DNA from: Desulfovibrio sp.
Lineage (GTDB): Bacteria; Desulfobacterota; Desulfovibrionia; Desulfovibrionales; Desulfovibrionaceae
Assembly: GCA_031287575.1 (NCBI GenBank)
Contig: JAITSV010000034.1
Span: 62,001 to 126,000 of the forward strand
Direction: 5' to 3'
DNA: 64,000 nucleotides
How positions within the stretch are numbered: the first letter of the stretch is position 1; every line of letters starts with the position of its first letter. The notes below the pieces were generated by a model that was given only the letters and a program-made list of their open reading frames with translations, was not told the DNA's origin and ran no database searches. Shown here one piece after another: positions 53,955-62,079 of the stretch. A program made the position numbers and the translations under genes.

Positions 53955-54503
53955 ATGTCGGCAGAGCACACCCCGCCGCTGTCCAACACGCTTGAAGATT
54001 ATCTGGTCACCATCTTCCACCTGGAGATGGAACGCGGCGCGGCGCGCTCGCGCGACATCGCCGATGCCCAGGGGGTCTCGCGCTCCACGGTGACCAGCGC
54101 GCTGAAGGCCCTGGCCGCGCGCGGACTCATCGAGTACCAGCCGTACAGCCTGGTGCGGCTGACCCCGCAGGGCGAGCCGCTGGCGCGGGAGATCGCCCAC
54201 CGCAACATGATCCTGCGCCGGCTGTTCGGCGACGTGCTGCAACTGGACCGGCAACTGGCCGAGGCCACCGCCTGTCGCGTGGAGCACGCCGTGGATGCGC
54301 AGGTCATCAAGCGGCTGGGACAGTTCCTATTGTACCTTGAACGCACCGGACTGCAACTGGACCGCTGGCGCGAGGACTACGCGGCCTTCATGCGGCGCAA
54401 GCCCCACCCCGGCCCGGAGACCCAGCCGGACACCCCGCCATCGCCCGGCCCGCGCGCCCGTCCGGCCAAGGGCACCCCGGAAGGCACGCCCGACGCGGAG
54501 TGA
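53955..54503 (+). CDS. DtxR/MntR-family metal-dependent repressor
   Basis: 182 aa. The N-terminal winged helix (RSRDIADAQGVSRSTVTSAL) and dimerisation/metal helices with HRNMILRRLFG and EATACRVEHAVD match DtxR/MntR/IdeR. It should bind Fe2+ or Mn2+ and repress nearby promoters, probably including the divergent ABC exporter. The last about 40 residues are proline-rich and disordered-looking. AAGGGG precedes the ATG. Which metal it senses cannot be decided here. Confidence 0.87.
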   Translation: MSAEHTPPLSNTLEDYLVTIFHLEMERGAARSRDIADAQGVSRSTVTSALKALAARGLIEYQPYSLVRLTPQGEPLAREIAHRNMILRRLFGDVLQLDRQLAEATACRVEHAVDAQVIKRLGQFLLYLERTGLQLDRWREDYAAFMRRKPHPGPETQPDTPPSPGPRARPAKGTPEGTPDAE

Positions 54504-54624
54504 CGTGCCGACCGCAGGGACGGACCAGCGCCTGTCCTGCCTGCCCCCGTTGTCCTGCCAGTCCGCGTAGTTCTGCCTGCTCTGCCTGTCCTCGCACCCC
54601 AACAGACCATGCACCGCGAACAGT

Positions 54625-54647
54625 GCGCCCGGACATGTTCCGGGCGC
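54625..54647. terminator. Hairpin between the DtxR-type gene and tonB (convergent)
   Basis: Perfect 9-bp stem GCGCCCGGA/TCCGGGCGC with 5-nt loop. Both flanking genes end here; no strong T-run on either side. Confidence 0.5.
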
Positions 54648-54681
54648 GTTGCGTTCCGGCGGGCGCGCATCCGGGAACGGC

Positions 54682-55611
54682 TCAGTTCAGCTGGTAGCGC
54701 ACCGGCACCAGCACCCGCATGTCACCGGGCAGGCTGACGTTGGCCACGCGCACCCCTTCCATGCGGGCAAAGGCCTTTTCCGTGGCCCTGTCCAGCAGGG
54801 CATGGGCGCTGCACGCGGCCACGTTCCAGGTGTCGATGGCCCCGTCGCTGCGCAGCTTCACGGCCATGACCACGGTGCCCTGATACCCCGCCCTGCGCGC
54901 GGCGCGGGGGTATTCCTTGTACCGCTCCACCAGCGCCGTCAGGGCGGCCAGGATGCGCTGCGTCTCGCCCGCGTCCGCCATGGGGGTTCCGCCCGGATGC
55001 CCGACCGCGGGCGCGCCGGTGCCACTGCCCGGCCCGCCGCTTCCGGCACCGCGTCCCACGCCCGCCACTCCGCCCGGCGCAGTACCGGACGCATCACCGG
55101 ACGCTCCGGCGCTGGCCGCCGCGTCGGCGGCAACGGGCACGGTGTCGCAAAACTCCGCCTCCCGCGTTGCCGTGGTGTTCCGCGCCTCTTTTTCCGGGAC
55201 CGGCATATTCGTGGCGGACGGGTCCGGGTGCGGCTTCCGTTCCTCTGGCCGGAGCGCGGCCTTGACGGCCACCTTGCGCGCCGCCACGGGTTTGGCGACG
55301 CTCACCGCCGCCGGGGCCATCGGCTTTACCGGCACGGGCGGCGCGGCGGGGGGAGCGGCCTGCGGCTGGGGGCGGGACACGGGCTGCGGCACGACCGAGG
55401 CCGCCCCGCCACCGCCGCCGCCTCCACCGGGCAACGCCAGTCCCTGCAAATCCAGCATCACCACGCCCAACGGCATGGGCTGGGGCGGACGCACCGCCTG
55501 CGGGGCCATGGCCAGCAACAGGAACACGCCGCAGTGGATCACCAGCGACGCGACGATGCCGCCCAGGCCTTCCCGGGGTCCGGAATGTTCACGCAGTGCA
55601 GGCAGATGCAT
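54682..55611 (-). CDS. tonB: TonB energy-transducing protein
   Basis: 309 aa. An N-terminal anchor (GIVASLVIHCGVFLLLAM) is followed by a proline/alanine-rich spacer with an eight-glycine stretch, and a C-terminal TonB domain (ERYKEYPRAARRAGYQGTVV, VNVSL-type end). It passes proton-motive energy to the TonB-dependent receptor at 59950. AAGGAG precedes the ATG. It closes the heme locus. Confidence 0.9.
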   Translation of the reverse strand: MHLPALREHSGPREGLGGIVASLVIHCGVFLLLAMAPQAVRPPQPMPLGVVMLDLQGLALPGGGGGGGGAASVVPQPVSRPQPQAAPPAAPPVPVKPMAPAAVSVAKPVAARKVAVKAALRPEERKPHPDPSATNMPVPEKEARNTTATREAEFCDTVPVAADAAASAGASGDASGTAPGGVAGVGRGAGSGGPGSGTGAPAVGHPGGTPMADAGETQRILAALTALVERYKEYPRAARRAGYQGTVVMAVKLRSDGAIDTWNVAACSAHALLDRATEKAFARMEGVRVANVSLPGDMRVLVPVRYQLN

Positions 55612-55667
55612 GGGGGCTCCTTGCCACGTCGGCGGTGATGCGAAAACCGTTGCCCACCGGGTCCGGC

Positions 55668-56222
55668 CTATGTCGGGTTTCCCGCGCCGGTCACGACTCC
55701 AGCCCCGACCCGGTCCACCATGGCCCGGAAGGCGGCCTGCGCGTCGGCAAGGTCCTTCTGGTCGGGATGGCGTTCCGCTTCCTGAATGCGCGCGATGCGT
55801 TCCGGGGTCATGGGGTGCGCGTCCGAGGCCATCTTCCGCATCATGGCGACCACGGCGGGGTCGATGCGCCCCTGGCACAGGAACGAGCCCAGCACCTCGT
55901 TGCCCGCCATCATCTCTTCGGCGCGGCGAATGCAGTCGCGGGCGTGGTCGGAATCGGGCCAGGCCCCCAGGGTGCCGAACAGGCCCACGCGGGAGTCCTT
56001 CACCGTCTGCATGTACCGCGCTGCCGCCGCGTCCGGGCCGCCCTTGTCCACCCAGAAGCCCAGGGCCACGAAATCGTAGCCGTGGGACCGGGCGCCACCG
56101 GAAAGGTCCGGGGCCTGGTCCACGGAAAGCACGTCGCACGGTTGGGGCAGGCTGTCCGCTATGGCGCGAGCCACCTTTTCGGTGTTACCGGTACGCGAGG
56201 AATAGACGACCAGCGATTTCAT
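55668..56222 (-). CDS. Flavodoxin-family protein of the heme locus
   Basis: 184 aa with the FMN loop YSSRTGNTEK at residues 7-16 and the flavodoxin fold. It overlaps the hutX stop by 4 bp, so it is translated with it. In Fusobacterium and others a flavodoxin (HmuF) supplies electrons to the radical-SAM heme-opening enzyme (HmuW/HutW type), the likely role here. The last about 50 residues are an alpha-helical extension. Confidence 0.85.
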   Translation of the reverse strand: MKSLVVYSSRTGNTEKVARAIADSLPQPCDVLSVDQAPDLSGGARSHGYDFVALGFWVDKGGPDAAAARYMQTVKDSRVGLFGTLGAWPDSDHARDCIRRAEEMMAGNEVLGSFLCQGRIDPAVVAMMRKMASDAHPMTPERIARIQEAERHPDQKDLADAQAAFRAMVDRVGAGVVTGAGNPT

Positions 56223-56797
56223 GCCGCCACCTCGCCCGCGTTGTTGCCTGCGTCCACGCTGTCGGTCGTCAGGGCCGGACCGGCGCAGACCCGGTCGCGC
56301 AGGGCCAGGAACGCATCGCGCACGGCGGGGATCAGCGCGCGCCCCTCGCGGCCCGCGTACACCGCGAACATGGCCGCGCCGTCGGTGTCGTAGAACTGCA
56401 CGGAATGGCTCTCCAGCCCGAAGAATGGCTTGGACAGAAAGCACACCGCGCCCAGCCGCTCGATGAACACGTGCCCGCCCAGGGGGTTGTCCGCGTCGTG
56501 CAGGTTGAACATGCCGTGGCCCCGGCGGCCCTTGGGCAGCCTGCCTTTCACCTCCACCACGGCGCCGGGCGTCATGGCGATAAGGGTCACCTTCTCCCAG
56601 CCGGTCATGTCGTCCCACACCGCGTCAAAGGACGCTGCCGGGGCGAAGCGGCGCATGTCGGGGGGCAGGGCGCAGGCCACGGCGCCTTCGGGTGCGCCGC
56701 AGCGCTGGGCCAGGGTGTGCAGCATGACGTCCGGGCTGTCCTGCACGGCGGACTGCACGGCATCGCGCAGTTCCGGCGTCACGAGATGGTCGAACAT
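56219..56797 (-). CDS. hutX: HutX/HugX-type cytoplasmic heme carrier
   Basis: 192 aa. The heme-utilisation carrier fold is shown by LHDADNPLGGHVFIERLG and the pattern of surrounding strands. It binds heme in the cytoplasm and hands it to degrading enzymes or storage. AAGGAG precedes the ATG. It overlaps the end of the ATPase gene by 19 bp and the flavodoxin start by 4 bp, placing it in one coupled transcript. Confidence 0.88.
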   Translation of the reverse strand: MFDHLVTPELRDAVQSAVQDSPDVMLHTLAQRCGAPEGAVACALPPDMRRFAPAASFDAVWDDMTGWEKVTLIAMTPGAVVEVKGRLPKGRRGHGMFNLHDADNPLGGHVFIERLGAVCFLSKPFFGLESHSVQFYDTDGAAMFAVYAGREGRALIPAVRDAFLALRDRVCAGPALTTDSVDAGNNAGEVAA

Positions 56798-58269
56798 TGA
56801 GGGATCTCCTTGGGGATGTGCGGACCGTGCAGCGGCAGGCGCAGCGCGGCATCGCAGGTGATGGAAAGCAGTTCCAGGTCGTGGCTGACCAGCAGAACCA
56901 CGGCCCCGCGCGCGGCGGCGGCGCGCACCGCGTCGGCCACCAGACGCATGTTGTGGCCGTCCAGACCGCTGGTGGGTTCGTCGAGGATGAGCACCTCGGG
57001 CTGCTTGGCCATGCCGCAGGCAATGACCAGCCGCTGCTTTTCCCCGCCCGACAGGGACTGGGGATGACGGTCGGCCAGGTGGGCCAGATTGAACAGTTCG
57101 AGAAGGCGCGACAGGTCACTTTCGGCAGGGGGGGATGCGGAGCCGTTGGCGATTCGCGCCGCCCCTGCCCCGCCCGCCCCGCACGCCCCACCTGCAATGA
57201 TGGACGCGGCGATTTCCTCGCGCACGCTCTTCATGTGCAGTTGATGGTCGGTGTTCTGCAGCACGATGCTGCCGTGGCGCAGCATGCGGTCCGGCCGCAC
57301 CGGCACGCCGTGCAGGTGCAGCCTGCCGGAATGCATGCGGTGCAGCCCGGTAAGCAGCCGGGCCAGGGTGGTCTTGCCCGTGCCGTTGTCGCCCAGCACC
57401 CCGATGACCCCGCGCGGCAGCAGGAACGAGGCCCCGTGGAACAGTTCCGGCCCGTGCCTGTGGGCGTAGCGCAGGTCGGCCACGCACAGGGCGTCGCCGC
57501 GTCCGCTGGCATCGGGCAGGGCCGTGCGCGGGTCGGCCACGCGGGCGGCGCGCAGGCCCCGCGCACCACGCAGTGCGTCGTCGTGCAGGAGGGAAAAATC
57601 CCCTTCCTCCACGATGCGCCCATCGGCCATCACCACCACCCGGTCCACCACGCCTTCCAGCCAGTACAGGCGGTGGTCCACGATCAGCACGGCCATGCCC
57701 GCCGCCTTCAACGCGCGAATCTCGTCGGCCAGGGCCAGGGTGGCTTCCGGGTCCAGGTTGGCGGTGGGTTCGTCCAGCACCACGGCGCGCGGCCCCAGCG
57801 ACAGGATGGAGGCCAGCGCCACCTTCTGCTTCTGCCCTTCGGACAGGTCGTGGATGGGCTGGTCGAGCAGGTGGACGATGCCGAAGCGGCGGGCGGCCTC
57901 GTCCACGGCGGCCAGGGTATGGGCCGGTTCGCTGCCGCGCCATTCGTGGGCAAAGGCGATCTCGTCGCCCACGGTCAGGGCGAAGAACTGGTTCTCCGGA
58001 TCCTGGAACAGGGTGCCTACCATGCGGGCCAGTTCGTGCAGGGGTGTTCCCGCCGTGCGCTGGCCGCCCACGGTGACGGCGCCCTCCAGCCGCCCCCGGT
58101 AGTAGTGGGGGCACAGGCCGTTGGCCAGGCGGATCAGGGTGGATTTGCCGCACCCGCTGGGGCCGGTGCACAGCACCGCCTCGCCGGGGCGCACCCGCAG
58201 GGAAAGGCCGCGCACGGCGGGTTCCGTGGCGTGGGGATAGGCATAGGTGACGTTGGCGAAGGCGATCAT
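56779..58269 (-). CDS. ECF-type importer ATPase, two nucleotide-binding domains fused
   Basis: 496 aa with two ABC ATPase domains in one chain. Domain 1: Walker A GPSGCGKS (36-43), signature LSEGQKQK, Walker B VVLDEP. Domain 2: Walker A GDNGTGKT, signature LSGGEKQR, LILDEPTSGLDGHN. This is the EcfA1-EcfA2 pair fused. Its ATG overlaps the EcfT stop by one base. A Gly/Ala-rich loop lies in domain 2. It energises import by the S component at 59047. Confidence 0.9.
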   Translation of the reverse strand: MIAFANVTYAYPHATEPAVRGLSLRVRPGEAVLCTGPSGCGKSTLIRLANGLCPHYYRGRLEGAVTVGGQRTAGTPLHELARMVGTLFQDPENQFFALTVGDEIAFAHEWRGSEPAHTLAAVDEAARRFGIVHLLDQPIHDLSEGQKQKVALASILSLGPRAVVLDEPTANLDPEATLALADEIRALKAAGMAVLIVDHRLYWLEGVVDRVVVMADGRIVEEGDFSLLHDDALRGARGLRAARVADPRTALPDASGRGDALCVADLRYAHRHGPELFHGASFLLPRGVIGVLGDNGTGKTTLARLLTGLHRMHSGRLHLHGVPVRPDRMLRHGSIVLQNTDHQLHMKSVREEIAASIIAGGACGAGGAGAARIANGSASPPAESDLSRLLELFNLAHLADRHPQSLSGGEKQRLVIACGMAKQPEVLILDEPTSGLDGHNMRLVADAVRAAAARGAVVLLVSHDLELLSITCDAALRLPLHGPHIPKEIPQCSTIS

Positions 58270-59054
58270 CAGAACATGCCTCCCCCGCCCCAGCCCGCGC
58301 GCAGTTGCAGCCCCACGCCCGCCGCCACCAGCACCAGCGCGGCCACCATGGCGGCCCAGTCGCGCCGGGCCAGGTGCACCGTGCGGCACGGGCGCAACCG
58401 GTCGGCGTAGCCCAGCCCCTTCAGTTCCGCCGCGATACCCAACTCGTCCGCCGCGCGCAGGGCGCGGAACACCAGCGGTACGAACAGCAACCGCATCGAC
58501 AGCAGCGGGTGGCGCAGCAGAAACAACGGGTTGACCCGGTAACCGCGCGTCTTCAGGGTTTCCGACACCTGGCGCACGTCGGCCACGAACGACGGCACGA
58601 AGCGCACCATCACCGCCGTGGGAATGTACACGCAGAACGGCAACCGCAGCGACTTCAGGGTGGACAGCATGGCCTGCACCCGCGTGGACAGGGCCAGCGC
58701 CAGCACCACGTTGACCATGATGGCCAGCCGCAGGAACGGCACCAGCAGGCGCACCGGTTCCAGCGGGGACATGCGCGGCACGGCCAGGTGCATGACGTGC
58801 ATCAGGCCGAAGGCCACGCACAGCATGGCCGCGATGCCCGCGTGACAGGCCAGCAGCATGCGCCAGCGCCCCAGGGTCAGGGCATAGCCGAGGGATGCCG
58901 CCAGCAGCAGGCCCAGCGCCACGGGATCGGCCAGCACCATCACCGCCACGGACCCCAGCAGCGAAATGGCCATCTTGGTCCGCGCGTCCAGCCGGTGCAT
59001 CAGTCCCCCGCCGGGCGCGGACGCCCCCCCGGTGGCGGTCCAGCGATCATTCAT
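58269..59054 (-). CDS. ECF-type importer transmembrane subunit EcfT
   Basis: 261 aa membrane protein; contains HRLDARTKM at the start of the fold and the coupling motifs with SETLKTRGYR and ADELGIAAELKGLGY. The gene overlaps the S-component end by 8 bp. A shorter start at 59000 (MHRLDA, with GGGGGACTG) is also possible. Confidence 0.87.
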   Translation of the reverse strand: MNDRWTATGGASAPGGGLMHRLDARTKMAISLLGSVAVMVLADPVALGLLLAASLGYALTLGRWRMLLACHAGIAAMLCVAFGLMHVMHLAVPRMSPLEPVRLLVPFLRLAIMVNVVLALALSTRVQAMLSTLKSLRLPFCVYIPTAVMVRFVPSFVADVRQVSETLKTRGYRVNPLFLLRHPLLSMRLLFVPLVFRALRAADELGIAAELKGLGYADRLRPCRTVHLARRDWAAMVAALVLVAAGVGLQLRAGWGGGGMF

Positions 59055-59730
59055 GGACGATGCCCGCATGGCGCAGCTCCCGCAGAAAGCGCAGTCCCAC
59101 CGGCAGCCCGGCCAGGGCACCCAGGTACCCGATGGCCACCACCACCCCGGTGAACCACAGCAGTTCCGGCTGTTCGCGCACGAACAGCCACGACACGCCG
59201 AACGACCCGGCCTTGAACAGGATGTCGTAGCAGGCGATGCCCGCCACCAGGGCCAGCTCGTTGCGGTAGCCGCCCAGCAGCAGGATGATCCCTTCCGCCG
59301 CGAGGCCCGCCACCAGCATGGACGGCAGCAGGAAAAACCCGCCGCCCATGAGCAGCATGGACACCAGCACGTTCACCAGCGTGAACAGCAACAGCGTGCC
59401 CGGCTTGCGCAGCTTGAACAGCAGCACCAGGGCCAGCACCGTGAACACCAGGTTCTTCAGCATCAGGGTGAGCGGGTTCATGCCGCCGCCCACCAGGGCC
59501 ACCAGCAGGCTGGACACCTTGGTCAAGGCGGCGAACACGCCCACCGTCACCAGTTCGCGCACGGCCCAGTAGCGTGCCCCTGCCCTGCGGAGGGCGCCGG
59601 ACCGGACAGATGGGGACAGTTCGGATGGGGGCGGGGCGGATGGGGACAGGGCAGACGGGGGCGCCGGGGCGTCCGGGACCTCCAGAACGGGCAGGTGTGG
59701 CGCGCCGGGGGCGCTTGCGGTCATTTTCAT
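59047..59730 (-). CDS. ECF-type importer substrate-binding (S) component, heme-locus type
   Basis: 227-aa membrane protein with about six helices after a 50-residue Pro/Ser-rich N-terminus. The helix pattern and MNPLTLMLKNLVF, AEGIILLLGGYRNE fit the Trep_Strep/MptE-like group of S components. Substrate is inferred as heme or a heme-like tetrapyrrole from its neighbours, not from sequence motifs. The ATG at 59730 follows GGATGAGACGC; an ATG at 59739 is an alternative. Confidence 0.75.
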   Translation of the reverse strand: MKMTASAPGAPHLPVLEVPDAPAPPSALSPSAPPPSELSPSVRSGALRRAGARYWAVRELVTVGVFAALTKVSSLLVALVGGGMNPLTLMLKNLVFTVLALVLLFKLRKPGTLLLFTLVNVLVSMLLMGGGFFLLPSMLVAGLAAEGIILLLGGYRNELALVAGIACYDILFKAGSFGVSWLFVREQPELLWFTGVVVAIGYLGALAGLPVGLRFLRELRHAGIVHE

Positions 59731-59867
59731 GCGTCTCATCCGTTGGGTTGAAGGCGGGTGCCGGAAGACCGGCGGGTCTGGCGGCACCTTGGGAAGCACA
59801 CCGGGCGACACCGTGGAAGGCTCCGGGGGAAATCATGACCGCCGGGGCGCCACGATCGGAAATTCGG

Positions 59868-59889
59868 GGGTGCCGGTTGCCCGGCACCC
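59868..59889. other. Leader hairpin upstream of the ECF operon
   Basis: Perfect 9-bp stem GGGTGCCGG/CCGGCACCC with a TTGC loop. It lies between the Fur-like box and the S-component start, without a T-run, so it may be an attenuating or stabilising leader structure, or a weak terminator of the receptor gene. Confidence 0.5.
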
Positions 59890-59902
59890 TCCTTCGCCAT
59901 AC

Positions 59903-59923
59903 TGAAAACGATTTCCATTTTCA
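59903..59923 (-). promoter_or_regulatory. Fur-like operator upstream of the ECF/hutX/tonB genes
   Basis: TGAAAACGATTTCCATTTTCA has matching arms TGAAAA and TTTTCA and resembles Fur boxes of the GATAATGATAATC class in its A/T pattern. It lies 173 bp before the S-component start and 27 bp after the receptor stop, so it probably controls a promoter for the downstream half of the locus. Confidence 0.65.
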
Positions 59924-59949
59924 ACATCAGGCGATAATCCACCCACCGA

Positions 59950-62079
59950 TCAGAACGTGGTGCCCACCTTGACCACCGCGTGCATGCCCGGCTCGTCGAT
60001 GGACGAGGTCGCCGTCTGGTAGTCCCGGTTCAGGATGTTCAGCAGTTCCAGGCTGACGAAATGCTGCCGCTCTTCGCCGAACTTGGTGCCCAGCGAAAGG
60101 TTCAGCGTTTCCCAGGCCTCGTAGTTGTCGTGGGTGCCGTCGGAGTATTCCTCGCGGGCGTCCACGGCGGCGCGCATGTACAGGTCGGCGTACAGGTTCA
60201 GCTTGCGTTCCGGCAGGTCGCGGTCGAAGCGCACGCCAAGGCGGCCCATGTATTCCGGCTGGCCGGTGTCCCAGGTGCTCAGGGTGCCTGAGTCGTAATG
60301 GCGCTTCAGCCACGTGCCGCTGGCGTACGGGGTGAGGAACAGCGAATGGAAGGTGTACCCCGCCGAGGCCTCGATGCCATAGGTGTCGGCCTCGTCCACG
60401 TTGGTGAACTGGTTGCCGCCGGTGACCGCCGTGGTGGTGATGTAGTCCTTGGCGTTGGACACGAAGAAGGCCACGTCCAGGTTCAGCGCGCCGTTGTCAT
60501 ACCGGGCGCCCACCTCGTAGTTGTTCGAGGTTTCCGGATCCAGGTCGGGGTTGGGGTAGGTGGGGTCCGAGCTGCCGTGCACCGTGCCGATGTACAGCTG
60601 TTGCAGGTTGGGGAACCGGTACCCCTGCGAGAACAGGGCGCGCAGGGTGGTATCCTGGATGCCCGCCCAGGTCAGGCCCGCGCTGAACACCGGGTGCGAG
60701 GCGGAGCGGGTGTCCGTGTCCAGGCTGGGGTTGTTGGTGTCCTCCAGTTCCGAGCGCACCCACGTCTGGCGCACGCCAAGGGTCAGGACGAAATCCGCGG
60801 GCAGGGTCCATTCGTCCTGCAGGTACACCGCGTGGGTGTCCATGGTGGCGTCGTAGTCGTACTTGGTGAAGGTGGACGTGGACGAGCCGAACATGGTGGT
60901 GGTCTGGGTGATCTCAGTGGTGGCGTCCAGGTCGTCCAGGTTCATGTCGTACCCCAGGATGACGTGATGGTTCTCGTGCGGCAGCAGGTCCACCTGCATG
61001 GTGCCGCCCCAGCTGGCCTGCTCGTTGCGGGTCCGCTGGTCCTGGTCCACGGTCAGGAAGGTCGTGGGCTTCACCCCGATGATGTTGATCATCTCCTTGG
61101 TCACTTCCTGGTAGAAGCCGTCCACCCGCACCCGCGAGACCAGGTCGCTGATGTCGCGGAACTCGGCATAGGCGCCCGTCTTGCGGCGTTCCCACAGGGG
61201 AATGTCCAGGTCGAAGTTGTACAGGGTGTCGCCGGTGGTGCCTTCCGGCGTCATGGAGTTCAGGTTGCTCCAGTATTCGTCGTAGGTGACCCCGAAGGAC
61301 GCCTTGTCCGCGTCGTAGCCCAGGAACGCCGAGTTGTCGCGCGACATGTACGAGGTGTCGTCCATCTCGCCGTCGGCCGAGCGGCGGTTGCCCTGGTCGT
61401 TGTAGCTGCCCGACACGCGGTACTTGAACCCGTTCATGCCGCCGAAGGCCGAAAGGTATTCGGTGAAGCCGTCGGTGGACGAATCGAAGGTGACGCTGGT
61501 TTCCACGCTGATGGGCTTTTCGCCGCCCTTCTTGGTGATGATGTTGATCACCCCGCCGATGGCCTCGGACCCGTACAGCACAGAGGCCGGGCCCTTGATG
61601 ACCTCGATGCGCTCGACACGGTTGGGATCGATGAGCAGGGCCGCGCCGTCCATGGACTTCTGCTCCGACACCTTCTGCCCGTCGATGAGCACCAGCACGC
61701 GCTGCCCGCTTTCGCCGCGAATCTGCACGCGCTTGGCGCCGGGCACGGAAAGGTCGAACACCTCCACCCCGGGCACGTCGCGCAGGGCATCGGCCACGTT
61801 GATGGCGGGGCTGCGTTTCAGGTCTTCCTGGTCCACCACGGCGACGGACGAGGGCACGTCCTTCAGTTCGTGTTCCGTACGGGTGGCGGTGACCACCACG
61901 TCGCGGGTGCGGGTGGGCTGTTCCCCTGCCTCCGTGGCGGTTTCCTCGGCCAGGGCCGCTGCGGGCGACAGCAGCAGCACGGTGGCGGCGGACAGCAGCA
62001 GGCGGGCAGCAGCCCGCGCGCGGCGGCCGGTCTTGGGACGGACGGATTTGAGGCGGCCCGGCTTGATGGTCTCTTTCAC
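59950..62079 (-). CDS. TonB-dependent outer-membrane receptor, heme/iron-type
   Basis: 709 aa. A long basic N-terminus leads to a signal peptide (LLLSAATVLLLSPAAALA); a TonB-box-like DVVVTATRTE follows, then the plug (DALRDVPGVEV, RVEVIKGPASVLYGSEAIGG) and a beta-barrel ending in the terminal Phe (KVGTTF). It would take heme or a chelate across the outer membrane. It starts with GTG at 62079, overlapping the HutW-like stop (GTGA), preceded by AGGAGGA; no in-frame ATG gives a signal peptide. No FRAP/NPNL heme motif was recognised, so heme specificity rests on neighbours. Confidence 0.9.
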   Translation of the reverse strand: MKETIKPGRLKSVRPKTGRRARAAARLLLSAATVLLLSPAAALAEETATEAGEQPTRTRDVVVTATRTEHELKDVPSSVAVVDQEDLKRSPAINVADALRDVPGVEVFDLSVPGAKRVQIRGESGQRVLVLIDGQKVSEQKSMDGAALLIDPNRVERIEVIKGPASVLYGSEAIGGVINIITKKGGEKPISVETSVTFDSSTDGFTEYLSAFGGMNGFKYRVSGSYNDQGNRRSADGEMDDTSYMSRDNSAFLGYDADKASFGVTYDEYWSNLNSMTPEGTTGDTLYNFDLDIPLWERRKTGAYAEFRDISDLVSRVRVDGFYQEVTKEMINIIGVKPTTFLTVDQDQRTRNEQASWGGTMQVDLLPHENHHVILGYDMNLDDLDATTEITQTTTMFGSSTSTFTKYDYDATMDTHAVYLQDEWTLPADFVLTLGVRQTWVRSELEDTNNPSLDTDTRSASHPVFSAGLTWAGIQDTTLRALFSQGYRFPNLQQLYIGTVHGSSDPTYPNPDLDPETSNNYEVGARYDNGALNLDVAFFVSNAKDYITTTAVTGGNQFTNVDEADTYGIEASAGYTFHSLFLTPYASGTWLKRHYDSGTLSTWDTGQPEYMGRLGVRFDRDLPERKLNLYADLYMRAAVDAREEYSDGTHDNYEAWETLNLSLGTKFGEERQHFVSLELLNILNRDYQTATSSIDEPGMHAVVKVGTTF

